The position numbers were made by a program, and so were the translations under genes. A stretch of DNA of 64,000 nt, from NCBI GenBank assembly GCA_039707655.1, contig CM077663.1, positions 437,427,830 to 437,491,829 on the forward strand. Direction: 5' to 3'. Below the pieces are notes generated by a model that had not been told where the DNA came from, ran no database searches, and saw nothing but the letters and a program-made list of their open reading frames with translations. Origin of the DNA: Elymus sibiricus. Lineage: Eukaryota > Streptophyta > Magnoliopsida > Poales > Poaceae. Below, piece by piece: positions 24,024-36,830 of the stretch (positions within the stretch are counted from its first letter, which is position 1; every line of letters begins with the position of its first letter).

Positions 24024-24760
24024 TTATCATTGGAGTTTTTAACGGGAGCTTTCCTACTTAATTTGTGGGAACGGGTGGAGGTTTTGCTTTTTCTTTTCAC
24101 GTGAGGAATAATTTTTTCTCTTTCTACGTAAGACATTTTTTTTTTGTTTTAGTAACATTGAACTTCTTTTTGCTCCAATCAGTAAGGTTGTATTTGGACG
24201 TGTCAGATGTGTTTTTATATCGGTGTGATCATCTACGCTCTCATGTTTTCCTTCCATCCTGGTCTTCAATTTTACAATCTAACAGATTAATTAATTTTGA
24301 TGAGATGGATTGATGGGATGTCATGTAATTTTAGCCTGAGGCTTTCCTTTTTAATTTTTTGGGAACGGGTGGAGGCTTTGCTGTTTTACGTGAGGCTTTT
24401 GTTTTTTCTGGTAAGTGAGGCTTTCCTTGTTTCTCATTACGTGACGCTTCCCTTGTTTTTACGTGAGGGTCTCCTTGTGTCTTTTTTGTTTTTTGAGAAA
24501 CTGAGGGTCTCCTTGTCTCAAAAGTAGGACTTGGACGTGTCACATTTTTCTTTTTTTTTGTACGTGAGGATTTCCCTTTTTTTTTACGTGAGGGTCTCCT
24601 TGTGTCAAACGTAGGACTTGGACGTGTCACATGCAGTTTTCTCTAGGACGAAATCATCTCTGTTACGTAAGTTTTCCTTTTATCCTGATCGTAAATTATA
24701 CAATCTAACTGTTAAATTAATTTTGATGATGTGTATTAATGAGAGATCATGAAAAGTGCC
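24024..24760. repeat. ACGTGAGG-word repeat block (copy 2)
   Basis: Counterpart of 4480-5210, beginning directly after the right TSD of the MULE-like insertion 21751-24019. Confidence 0.6.
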
Positions 24761-24891
24761 TCAAATTAGTAAATAAGAGATTGTAATAAGACTTCTGGTA
24801 GCTGGACGAACGAGCCTCTGGTCTGTCTAGTCTCTAAACTTGTGGATGATGTAATTTCTTTCTATGTCAGTAAAGCTAGCCATGTGGCCTT

Positions 24892-24902
24892 TAAAAAAAA
24901 CA
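24892..24902. other. Deletion junction in copy 2 (873 bp missing)
   Basis: Copy 2 reads ttaaaaaaaacattcctag directly. Copies 1 and 3 have 873 bp more here (5348-6220 in copy 1), bounded by direct repeats AAAAAAACA at 5339-5347 and 6212-6220. The right repeat is part of the MULE-like element's target-site A tract, so the deletion removed the whole element plus 400 bp to its left. Confidence 0.75.
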
Positions 24903-26030
24903 TTCCTAGAAATTGACATTGGACTAGACTTGTTGGGTATAAAGTATAACAAAAATGTATCTATTAAACCTATAGAATCAGTGTCAAGTATATATGTAAA
25001 TTTCTTATAAAATTTTGGAATGACCTTTGCTTAAGATGGGACATGTTAAGTGCCAGAAATTGGACTAAACGGAAAGGAATCAATATTTCATCAAAACAAT
25101 GACAACTCTAGACATGCCATGCAAAAATAAACATATATAGCACGAAACAATTTGTGAGCAACACAATGTAATGTTACCTTGGCAATTCGCGGGCAACACA
25201 TACACATATAATGGAAGCAGTTACGTCATCATATGTGGCAGCAACATTCACTTGTCAATAGGAGGTACCGATAACTAGGGACAGATCATCGTCACCAAAA
25301 ACGATCTTCGATGACAAATCGGCCGATCAAAGACTGTTTTGGCCGTTACCGAAAAAGGACGTCCATGAAAAAAAATTGATATGTCACCTAAGAAACGAAC
25401 TTAAGTGGTAAAAAAAGTGGAACTGTCAAGATTTATGTTTTGTGACAGCGCTTTAGTGACGGTGTGGATGACGAGATTGTAGCCCTCAAAGTGTAAATAT
25501 GTCCACACTCCTATGTACTACTAGTTGCAACTCTTGGTCTTCTTTTCATCCGCCTCCATGCTACTTTTGCAGAAGGGAGCGTCGAGCTAGGTAGGGCTAG
25601 GGAGGTAGCTGCAGCTATCACCGACCGGCACCAGATCACCATCAGAATTGCTAGGAAGGAAACCTAATCACCACCGACAGAAGAAGATTGTTGTTGAAGG
25701 ACCAATGGTGTGTTAAACGTTGATTAGTGGGGGTGAATAGGTGACTAACAAATTTAATCGTTTCTTAGTTGCTTTTAGAGGCTAGTGCAAAAATGTAAGT
25801 TCTCTATACATGCAACTAGGTGATACACCATATACGACGCAATAGAACTAGCTACCAAGCTACACAAGGCAACAAACAAACAAGTAATAGCAAAAAGTAA
25901 AAATTAGAGACAACCAGAAGTGGTTGAGACAAAGATGTAATATGAAGTTCACATTCCTTATTGACTGCAAATCTCCGTCAGAGAGGTGGAGAACAACGAA
26001 TGCTCCCGTGACAACGAATATCTAACCTTA

Positions 26031-26276
26031 GGGCATGTTTGGGACTGCTCCACTCCACCAAATTCAGTTTGGAGTGGTTTCACACAGGAGTTGCAGTTAT
26101 TATGTTTGGCTTCCATCTAGCTCTAGCTTCAAAAATAAGAATTTTAGTGGAAATGATCAATTTTATTTGGTGACATGGGCAAAACGAAGGGGTATCCACT
26201 TGTGGCAGTGGTGGGTAACTTCCCTCCGACTCTAGCTTCTAGAATTTTAGGGAGCAGAGCAGTTCAAAACAGCCCC
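26031..26276. mobile_element. Tourist-like MITE (copy 2), internally deleted
   Basis: Same element, 246 bp. About 125 bp is lost between gaattttt and ggatttt, a microhomology-type internal deletion. TTA flanks retained. Confidence 0.8.
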
Positions 26277-27382
26277 TTAGTCTCCGAAAACAAGGTCAAC
26301 GAAAGCCCAAGTTCCCTCTCACTAGGGGTTGCTCTTAGGGAGAGCTTCAAACCTTCACACGAGTGCGGGGCATAACCAAACAACTTGGAAGCTCACGGGA
26401 AACACCAACCACCTAGGATTTCCCACAAGCCCAAGTGTAACAAGTTTCGCGATCTTGTGGGAATCAACGAACTTGAGTTGTACTTTGGTGGATTTGTAGA
26501 TCGGAATCTCTTCTCGCTCTCCCTAAAAATATAGGCAGAATGTACGACTATGGAAGGAGATCTCAAGCTTTTTTGGTAGAGAACAATGATGAAGAGCATG
26601 TTGCAGTCGCCCCCTTTCCTAATGGGGAAGACCGGTCCTACAAATAGGTGCACTTACAATCTACTTGTTATGCTGCTCCCAGTAAACTCAGAGGGTCCGA
26701 CCTAGGTCTGCGGATTGGGACGATTAGACTGTCTGATGCTACTCTAGGGCACATCTGAGCATAAATAGGGGTTTATGTTTACGGTCAGAAGTGCCTCGGA
26801 TAATCCTTGAAGGGTCTGAGACCCTAAATATCCGTCCCATCTCGGGGTATCCGATAGGGCAACAGAAGCTAGCCCATTTGCTAAGATAATCCAAGGTGGT
26901 CCGAAGCTAACAAGGAGCAAACATTCAGAGCATTTTTAAGTGCATCTCTCTAACATGTGTTGTGAATGGTTTTGGCTTGTCATTGGTTTCGAAATCACAC
27001 TTTGATTCAAGGTGTATTCCCTCTTAATATTATTGCATACTTACGAATCAAAAATGAGATATCGCAGATAGAAATTTAACATGCCGTCTTATTTTATTCT
27101 TTTTTCATAAGGGGGTCGCCGACCAATCAATGTTTCATGGTGTGTATACTTTGAAATCACTCGAAACATAGTTATTCATCTAAACATAGTGTCATTAACA
27201 CTAAAACCCTCATTAGCTGCTAGATGTCCTTTGAGTTGCCAACCACATAGTCTATCTACCTAGTAGATTTTAGTTTAAAAAATTATCACCCCTGTTCTCA
27301 TAGGGTATCTTCATCCTAGAAATCCCGAAGAATAATGTCCAACCCTTGACACTCTGTATTTCATTATACTAACCCTAAATCG

Positions 27383-27660
27383 ATGGTGGAGCCGGCATGT
27401 AGGATTCGCGACACGGTGTTCAGCTGGTTGGAGTGCATGGGGGAGTTGAAAAAGACGTAGGCTATCGCAGGCGAGCACCCATACCTAGCGGAGTGCTTCC
27501 AGCATTGCAAATATCATATGAAGTTTAAACTGAAGAATGCAGCAGATGTTTTCATCTCTGAGGCCACTGATGTAGAGCGTCCTCAAATGTTGACTCGTAG
27601 TAGGACGGAAATAGTCCTCAAATGGGCGTTACAAGAGATGAAATCTCCGATCCGAGTTTA
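27383..27660 (+). pseudogene. Unknown ORF fragment (copy 2)
   Basis: Counterpart of 8837-9114 with the same TAG. Differences are mostly single substitutions (for example V-to-F in the stretch before ISEATDVER). Confidence 0.35.
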
Positions 27661-28180
27661 CACTAGAAGAAAACGGGACATTAGTCCCGGTTCGTTAGGG
27701 CCTTTAGTCCCGGTTGGCCAACCGGGACAAAACAATTGGTTACGAACCGGGACTAAAGGTGCTCCACGTGGCCGACGTGGAGCTCTCAGGCAGGAGGACC
27801 TTTAGTCCCGGTTGGTAACACCAACCGGGACTACAGACCTCCACGTGTCAGGCGCAGCCAAGCCCTGGGGTTTAGGGTTTTTTTTTGAGAGGGGGGTTTA
27901 GCCGTAGCATGGGCCGATTGGCGCTACAGGTAACTAAACTACCTCCTAGATAAAAATATCTATGTCAAGTTGGTCGGCATAATTGTCATAAACACTAAAT
28001 TAAACAAATAGTTATAAAAGATAATATACCACATCCGAATCATAGACCGGACGAGAGCCGATGGGGGCGGATATCAAAACCATGGCACTATATAATAACA
28101 AACAATAATACAAGGAAGAAAATTATACAAGTAACTATCTAAATCATACAAGTAAGATTTTTTTAAAGGTAAGAACAAGA

Positions 28181-29844
28181 CACTACTAGAAAAAGGCCTG
28201 TTAGTGGCGCACCTATTTTTGCCATTAATGGCGCACTATAGGTGCGCCACTATTACCACGCCACTAGTAACAAATACTAATGGCGCACCTCTGGTGCGCC
28301 ATTAGTAATCCAGATAGTAGTGGCGCACCACCTGGTGCGCCATTACTAACCATACATGTGCGCCACTGGTAAGATGAACAGGTGCGCCACTGGTAAGATG
28401 AACAGGTGCGCCACTACTAAAATTTTGAAATCTGGATCTGGATTTGGTACGATTTTTTTTTTGCAATTTTTTCGAATTTTGTTCTGGATCTGGTACGTTC
28501 TTTGTGCCGGGGAGCTCCACATGTGGCTGGAAGTAGAGGAGGGAGGAGAGGAGGAGAGGAGGGAGGAGGAGGGAGGAGAGAGGAGAGAGGGAGGAGGAGG
28601 AGGGAGGAGAGACCGTGAGGAGGAGGGAGGAGGAGGTCGCCGGAGAGGAGGAGGAGGTCGCCGGAGAGGAGGAGGAGGAGGTCGCCGGAGAGGAGGAGGA
28701 GTAGGTCACCGGAGAGGAGGAGGAGGAGGTCGCCGGAGAGCCGTGAGGAGGAGGAGGAGGTCACCGGAGAGGAGGAGGAGGAGGAGGTCGCCGGAGAGCC
28801 GTGAGGAGGAGGGAGGAGGAGGTCGTCGGAGAGCCGTGAGGAGGAGGGAGGGGCATGGAGGAGGGGAGGAGGAAGAAGAGGTAGGTAGAAAAGGGAAGAA
28901 GTGATGGAGGGGAGGAGGAAGAGGAAGAAGAGGTAATATATATAGTGGTTGTGGCGTTACAGACTTAGTAGTGGCGCACCATGGGTGTGGTGCGCCATTA
29001 CTAGTTTTGAAAACTAGTAATGGCACACCACACCCATGGTGCGCCACTACTAACTTTTTTTATTTTTTTGAATTTGGAAGGCGGGAAAATTACTAATGGT
29101 GCACCACACCCACGGTGCGCCACTACTATTTTTTTTGAATTTTTTGAATTTTTTGCCTTCAGATCTTACAAGCATCGTAACTTTTTTTCTGTTTGGTTTT
29201 TGAGGATTCTAGAAAATCGATAACGGGCGTAACTTTTCTGTGACTCTTCGATGATTTTTCATATAAAAAACTTTTTCATCGGAGGTCGTATGCAAAAGTT
29301 ACGGCCATTTTACCGAAACACGGCGGCCTTTTGCAAAAAAATTCAAAATTCATGTTTGTTAATTTTCCTAATAACTAGAACACATAACACATGGGCATCT
29401 ATTTTTTTGAATTTTTTTTAATCTTTTATCATTTTCTTATATTTTTTTAAAAACCTAAAAGGCGATCCAGGGGGGGGGGGGGTGTTTGTGCGTGTGAGAC
29501 GTTAGTAATGGCGCACCCTCCCTGGTGCGCCATTACCAACCTCACACACACATGCAGGCACACCCCCACCAGACATAGCAATGGCGCACCACACCTAGGT
29601 GCGCCACTACTATGTAGCATAGCAGTGGCGCACCTAGGTGTGGTGCGCCATTGCTATGTCTGGTGGGGGGGGGGGGTGGACGAAAAAAAATAGCAATGGC
29701 GCACTGCTCATGTGGTGCGCCATTAGTAAAAACATAGCAATGGCGCACCTGATTCTGGTGCGCCACTGCTATATAGCAGTGGCGCACCACATACATGGTG
29801 CGCCATTAATGTCCATATTAGCTATAGCCGTTTTCCTAGTAGTG
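28181..29844 (-). mobile_element. Non-autonomous CACTA, GGCGCACC family, 1664 bp
   Basis: Ends CACTACTAGAAAAA and, inverted, CACTACTAGGAAAA. TSD AGA at 28178-28180 and 29845-29847; copy 1 (9671-9676) has the empty site. Subterminal arrays of tagtggcgcacc in both orientations lie at 28200-28410 and 28965-29130 and again at 29500-29810. On the minus strand a TATATATA stretch near 28938 is followed by a 350-base polypyrimidine leader. No transposase ORF. Inserted inside the other CACTA 27661-30772. Confidence 0.93.
28525..28925. repeat. Polypurine minisatellite (ggaggaggaggtcgccgga)n
   Basis: Almost pure G/A on the plus strand, interrupted by gtcgccgga or gccgtga about every 25-50 bp. The long arginine/glycine-rich and serine/leucine-rich ORFs here are repeat artefacts. 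Confidence 0.85.
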
Positions 29845-32723
29845 AGAGGCTCACCACGGTGGTGCCGGCGACGAGATCGGCGCGGGCGATCGACGTCGGT
29901 GAGGACGGGGACAGGGACGGGACGACACCCTAAACCACACCTACACATATGCAAACTAAGAAGTTAATTTGAACACACACTAACACACACACTAATACTA
30001 TACCACTAAGACACACACTAACACACACTAGCTAACACACTAACTCACTAATAGTACCACTAACCAGAAAATTGAGATACCTAATTAACAGTACCACACC
30101 TACACAAGTGCAAACTAAGAAGTTAATTTGAGCTCAAATTGCATCTAAATCAAATAAAATCCCACATACACTCCTCCACTAAAACCCACAAATCACTCTA
30201 ATTCTAGAGCATGAAATGAGCTAAACTAGCAATGAGAGATGAAAGGATGAAGTTGCTAACCTTTTAGAACACTTGGATAGTTGGTGCACCGCCAAATCTA
30301 GACAAATCTTGGGGAAAATGGAGCTTGGAGGTCGAGCTTGGAGGAAGAACAATGGAGAAGAATGGATTGTGTGGCCTCAAGTGGCATCATGCTCTCAGGC
30401 ATTTCATCGAGCACCTCTTGTGCATAGGAAGGGAAAACAAACTAGCACACACCTCCCACCTTCTATGAGGAAAAAACAGAGGAGAGGGCGAGCAGGTGTG
30501 AGTATATATATATATAGGCAACCTTTAGTCCCGGTTGGAGACACCAACCGGGACTAAAGGGTATCGCGCCTGCCACCAACCCCTTTAGTCCCGGTTGGTG
30601 TCTGCAACCGGGACTAAAGGTCCCATTCGACCCGGGACTGATGCCTGCCGAGCCCCGTTCGGCGTCCTAGCCGCTCGAACCGGGACTAATGCTCGCATTA
30701 GTCCCGGTTCGTAACGCAACCAGGACTATTGCTCCGATCCGGCTAGAACGAAAGCCCTGTTTTCTACTAGTGTTAAAGAGCCCGATGGGGATGTATCCTA
30801 GGGCTAATGCCGCCAAGGATACGACCACCACCACCGGATTCGGCCGACGTGTAGGTGTAGCGAGAGTCGAGCTTCAAGGACATTGTTAAGTAGTATTATG
30901 CCTGCTAGTTGAGTAGTCAATGTTATATTATGTTTTGATATCCCAAAATGGTGTCATGATAGTATAATGAGGCCTTTTGGCTCAAAAAAAGCTCCCATGT
31001 CACCACTTAGGACTACAAAAGAGGGCATTTAAGCTTAATGATTCAATGGATCAAAAATAAGGAACTAAATCTAGCTATGTGTAGGCACTATGTAGTAGTA
31101 GTTAACTGTGTTGAACATGTTGCACTATGTGGTAAATTATGATTAAATATGCTACTAATTGCGTGATATGATTTTTCGTTTTTTATTCTGGAAATTGTTA
31201 CTAGCGGTGTGTCGTCATGTGTATACGCTACAAGCTTACTTCACAAGGTAGTCGCCTTTGACCGAGAAACACGTTGTTGCTTTTTAAGAAACTAGCAGTG
31301 TTCCGCGTCGCACGTTGCTAGGGAGATACTAGCGGTGTTTCGGCAGACGTTTCTAGTAGTATGTTTTCAACAATGTTGTACTAGGAGCGCAACCATCAGA
31401 AACTGCCAGTAGGCTCCCCTAAACGCTGCTAATGAGGGGGTTATGTATTAGTGGTAACTTCTTTCCAGAATTGGTATGTGGTACTTACAATGCGGTAGTT
31501 AACTGTATTGAACGCATGCGGTTTGTTTAGATTATGATCCAATGGTATTATTTTCTAAATTTGACTCTGGTAGCCCAAAATATTGCATGGCGGCCTTTTT
31601 ATCAAATTTTGCTGCCATGGCAGCATCAGGAGGTCTTTGGCTCATAGTTGGTGCCATGGCAGCAAAATTGGGTACAAAATCCTGGCAACCTAATAAACGA
31701 TATTTACAACATCACACAACAATAATGCAACGCCACTTCTTTGATCCACTATTAGCAACATTCCAGTAGAACAACCCGCCGTAGGTTAATGTGTTATTAG
31801 CAGCGTGTGAGTTACATGTTGCAACTAGCTCAGTAACTAGTGGCGTGCAACAATCGTGGACTCCACTGGGATAATCCTTATTAGCGGCGTGCAGGACAAA
31901 TGATGTGGATTTGTTTGTTAATACAAAGGCGTTCTGATTGCACGCTACTAAGAACCTACCAGTGGCGTCGTACTAGCGGGGTGACAGCTGAATGGTGCTA
32001 GTAGGCACTTCCGCATGCTGCTAATTAGGGAATCATGTACTAGTTAGTTTTACATCTAAAGTGAATATAGAATGAAGCTGATTTTACATATTGAGTGAAT
32101 ATAAAGCGAATATCGAGTGAAACTAAAGTGAATATTGAGTGGAGTGGTTGGGGAAGAAGTAGAACGTGGGGCACTGAAGGTTGAAGATGAACATCTGCCC
32201 ATTAGTTTTACATCTAAAGGCTAAGAACACATCGACTAACCAAATTGCATTTTGAGTGACCTGACCCCTAACCAGTCCCATCTTGTGCGCCCAATAGTAC
32301 AAAACATGTGAAATGGATACTGGGGTGAAGGAGGATGATCTGAAATCAATTAATTGCGACTACGCAAATTTGCTAATCAATATTTTTGGTTGCAGGTCCA
32401 ACAAGACATCAATGTTTATAATGTGATCTATTCATCTATAGACGTGGTGCATGTCCTTGAGTTTTCTCCCCGTTGGTCATCTGTGCATGGTGCACAACCT
32501 AGAAGTATCCAGAGCTACGCTAATTACTTAAATGTGTATGTTGGCACTTGCTTACATCGGAATATTTTTGTTTTTTCCATTGATGACAACAAGACAACAA
32601 CCCCGAGCTGCGCTGTGCTGAAGAAAAGTATAGAAAACAGGAATAGTGAAGCATGACAAAAAACATCTTGCCATCTGTCATCGTTGTAGTACTATACGAC
32701 TTGTGCCTGCTGAAAAGTTTTGC

Positions 32724-32733
32724 TATAAATAGG
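32724..32733 (+). promoter_or_regulatory. TATA box of lectin gene (copy 2)
   Basis: TATAAATAGG, 97 bp before the ATG at 32830; promoter and leader are nearly identical to copy 1. Confidence 0.7.
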
Positions 32734-32829
32734 CGGGCATTTTGGTTCAAGGGCAGCCACAAAGCAAGCAAGCAGCTAGCGTTCCTTGCAAAGACTAGAA
32801 CAGAAAGAGATCTCCACGCACGTCACGAT

Positions 32830-33571
32830 ATGGTAGGAGTATCAGCCTAGTGCATATCTAGCTTTCTACTCCCTCTGTAAACTAATATAAGACGTTTCAT
32901 ATCACTAGTTAGGATCGATTCCTTTATTATTATCGTACAGGTAATCTAACCTAGGATACACTCCTTCATCGATTAACCGCGTCCGTGCATGCAGTCAACG
33001 CCGGCGATGAAGATGGGCCCGTATGGCGGCCCAGGAGGTAATAACTGGGACGTTAATGCTCTCAACCCGCCGAAAAAGCTTGTGAGCATCCAGATTTGGA
33101 GCACTGATTCCCCCTGCGAAGGAGCCGGGGTCAGCAAGGAAGGGGGCGGGGTCATCAACGCCATCTCGTTCAGCTATCTTGACATGGCAGGACAACTCAT
33201 CCCCTCGGGTCCATGGGGCTCCCAGACCGGGAAACCCCACGTGGTACGTACGTGCATAAGAAATTAGAAAGAGTACTTATATATTTGATTGATATTTGAT
33301 TAATTTGTATTTTCATATCTTGTGATCTACCTTTGTATGTACGCAGATTAACATTGGTGATGACGAGCGCCTGATCACTATCCACGGCACCAGTGATGGC
33401 AAATTCGTCACCTCGCTTAAATTTGTCACTGACAGGGCTTGCGAGTATGGGCCATACGGGGCACCATCTACCATAAGTGCTTTCAGCTTTCAGGGCGGCT
33501 CCATCCTTGCCTTCTTGGGCCGCTCCTCAGAGAAACTCAATGCCATCGGCGCCTACAAACTTGGGGTTTGA
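32830..33571 (+). CDS. Jacalin-related lectin, single domain (copy 2)
   Basis: Exons 32830-32832, 32995-33243 and 33347-33571, same splice sites and length (158 residues) as copy 1. The visible coding differences are in the N-terminal loop: this copy reads GPYGGPGG, the family consensus, where copy 1 reads GPYDSPGG (two G-to-A changes at the DNA level). The C-terminal loop SEKLN, replacing the usual GXXXD, is shared, so that change predates the duplication. The gene looks intact; expression cannot be judged from sequence. Confidence 0.87.
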
Positions 33572-34021
33572 TCCATCTATCCATCATCGTCAGCATACGA
33601 TGTCTGCAGACTTCCGTATGTTTGGCTTCGGTGGATACATGTGTGCGACCTATATATACTGCTTGTATTTGCAGATAAATAAAATGGGGATCCCTCGCTA
33701 CTGCATCCTATGGATGGATGGATCCCTGCCCTGCGTACGTGTGTGCTCGTGCTCGCTGTTTGTTTCCATATATTGTATCGTCCTGGCTTGTGTAACTATA
33801 AAATGAATAAAAGTCTCGGAAACTAGGTATTTTCCTGAGAATTTATACTTGTTACTTGCCATGTCCGGAAATATTTACGAGCCCCCATAAGCCAGGATAG
33901 ACATGGGCCAGCTCAGGCCGTGCCGGTCGCGATCTTGCCGTTCCTCTCGCCGAGCCAGCTCGAGCTCCGTGCTCCGGCAAGCCCCTGAACACAGCTGGAC
34001 TTGAGCTCTGCTTCAACTATG

Positions 34022-34186
34022 CACTACTAGAAACCGAATTTTTTCCCGGGTACCTGGTACGCTCAGCAAAGACTTCGCAGAGTGTTACACTCGGCCAACC
34101 ATACTCAGACATACACCCTCTCGCCAAAGCTTTGTCGAGTGTTCCATTACAGAGTGTTTTCCCAGGCACTCGGTCAAAGATTTGAG
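34022..34186 (+). mobile_element. CACTA 5'-end remnant (copy 2)
   Basis: Counterpart of 13839-14005. Confidence 0.6.
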
Positions 34187-34871
34187 CTCGGAAAAAAAAA
34201 TTATGGCCACCCAAAACGATGGTATTGGACATACGTATGAATGATCCGCCGAAATCCGGTCCGTTGCCTTGCAGGGGTGCGGCTTCCTTTTGCCAGTTTA
34301 TTTTTTATGTCTTGGCAGACAAGTTAATTATTTCTTGTCCGGTAAGTATACGACTTAGAAACCAAGTCGGTTTGAGATCGTGATCGTGACACGGTACCGC
34401 ATCTGGTCCTCCTGTATATACTACTTACCGGCCTCAGCCAAAGACACACCGAAAACACCTAGGATTTTGCCTCATCTCGCAACTTGCGCCGCCATCGTAG
34501 TCTATCTCATCTCGAATGCCGACGTGCATCGGCGTGTGGGAGAGCAGGTCTCCGGAAGCGCGCCCACACCAAGAAACTGGTCTTCGTCAACGCTTGGCAA
34601 GTTTGGGAGGCCGCTAGCCGTAGTCTCGAGAATATGACGAGCATGATGTAGGTGGGGTCAGATCTCCGTGTCCATCGGAGCAGGCACCACCAGCCACCAC
34701 GCTGAGCACATCGTGTGGGGACTTCCTCCGCCCTCTGGCCATCCCGCCGGCACGTCGATCGTCGCGGGACGTTGTGTTGGCGGTGGAGGCGGTGGCGCAT
34801 GTGTGGTGGCGGTACGGAGCATCAAAAGCGGTCAGGACAAATACGTCAATGGGACCAGGCAAAAGGAGGAG

Positions 34872-36444
34872 TGATATGTCCATTTTTCATCACTATTTCT
34901 TATTACAATTTCCTATTTCCTATAGATTTTTTTCACGTTATTGCACAATTCTAATGTGTTTTCCCCTTCAAAACACACAGAGAGGGAAATTCTGAGGAAA
35001 TTAGTGGACAACATGAAGACATGGGCAAAATTTACCAGAAAAAATCAATTATTTGGAGCTTCAAAAATCGAAGAAAATACCGAAAATTGTTTTGATAGAA
35101 AAGAAGCAACCGGAATTTCCACCGCACAACAAACAATCAAAGCAATCAACGGTAACTAAATGAATCTTGATGGAAGTAATTTGGTGAAACTTTCGTGTGC
35201 CTCGAGATCGCCTTGATCCCTACAACGAAAACAGTTGGCTTGCACTTAGCATAATTAAGGATTGGGCCACTTGTTGCACCATTGCACTATTTTTATTTTT
35301 GTGTTCTTGTAATTACAATTGCTTTCAAGCAATCCATGAAACACTCTTTGTAGCTTTACAGTGAACTTTTACTAGTTTCCATAAACTGATTCCTTCTGCT
35401 TCTCATTGGGTTTGACTCCCAAACTAACTGAAAATGTTATGATAGATCCCTACACTTGTGTGTTATCAAGACTCGTTTCTTTTAGCCGTTGCCGGAGTGT
35501 AGTGCTCTTTATAAGTGTAATTTGGCGAGAGAAATTTTACTATGCTTGATATTTTATTTTTGTTTGCTACTTTAGTGTACTATGGATTTGCATTATGTTG
35601 ATAACTTGTTAGCAGGTGGGGTCACCTATGCCACCCAGGTGGTTCAGAGAAAAACTCCACCTTCTGAAAAACCTTATAAGATTCCTACTGTATTTTTTGA
35701 ACCATGGGAGGGCTAACCGTTATGCAAGTGACGGATCCATTTTTATAAGGACAATTTGGCCAACTGCTTGAATTATGTGGTCTTTTTAAGCTTTCAGGTT
35801 TACCAGAGGATGGTGTCATGAAGAAAATATTCCCTCTATGTTTGGAGGGAAATTTTTGACATCGTTTAAGTTATTGGATAATCGCTATGCTATGCAATGT
35901 AATGTGTTATGTAGTGAATTTATCTTCAAGTTTCATCCAGCTCAACAGGTACATGGAGACATGAATTATATTTATAATCTTTTGTCTCGTTTAGGAGAAA
36001 GAATGAGCCAAACTTGGTGGAGCTTTAAATCCTTGATACTTAAATGTCCTACTCATTGGCTTTCCAAAGTGATGATTGTTACAAACTTCTATGTGAGACT
36101 TTCTCGATATGATAAACAAACACTTGATATGTCTTTTGGAGGCTGCTTTACTGAGAGGAATACTCAGGATAAATGGTAAATATATCCCGTAAGAGTAAAG
36201 ATTTGGAGATCCACAATGGTAAGGAGTCAGTTATAAATTATGAATGCGATTGCATTAAGGTTTTTCTAAATCTTGTAATTTTCATAGGCCTTGTTGTAAG
36301 TATGGACTTGATTCCGATACAACTGTTACTTTGTGTAAATCTTTTGTTGCTCATATAAATGTTTCTAAATAAAAGTGGGAGAAATATCATGATCATTTTA
36401 ATGATATTGTTAGAGAGAATGATCAACCAGACAGTCCCAAAATA
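34872..36444 (+). mobile_element. Decayed gypsy element with gag remnant (copy 2)
   Basis: Counterpart of 14689-16260. One gag piece stays open longer here (35838-36179), because copy 1 has a TAG where this copy has TGG (CPTHW) and later frame changes. Confidence 0.65.
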
Positions 36445-36830
36445 GATCATGAGGAGCAAGGGCATCTTCTGCCCAGGGTCATCACATCATTGTCTGACGC
36501 TGCCAGTGAGCAAGCTAAGCGGTATGGTTGGGTCTGCTTGGACCTGCCCACATTCTCAGATGGTTGGGTCTGCTTGGACGCTTGCTCGAGTCCACGATGC
36601 CGACTTAGGCAAACATGGATTACTGGGCTCCTTCTTGTCGTACTTCAAAAATTAATGCCCATCAAAACCATATCTTGTGGATGTGGACGACAGGATGAAA
36701 AGAAATAAGAAAGTGAATAAGCAGTTGCCTGATAAGCTCCATGAAATGTATATCTACACAAATAGTACTATGCATATCTGATAGTTTCAAAGCTTGACCT
36801 CTGCTCCCAGACAGCTTTTACATACCCAAG

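Larger units (their letters stand above)
27661..30772 (-). mobile_element. Non-autonomous CACTA (copy 2), carrying a nested CACTA
   Basis: Same element as 9115-10583 with TSD TTA at 27658-27660 and 30773-30775. It is split by the 1664-bp CACTA 28181-29844. About 25 bp of left subterminal sequence is lost near 27736. Confidence 0.9.

Noticed and set aside
28302..29047. Serine/leucine-rich and arginine/glycine-rich ORFs
   Set aside because: Translations of the polypurine minisatellite and subterminal repeats in the 1.66-kb CACTA.
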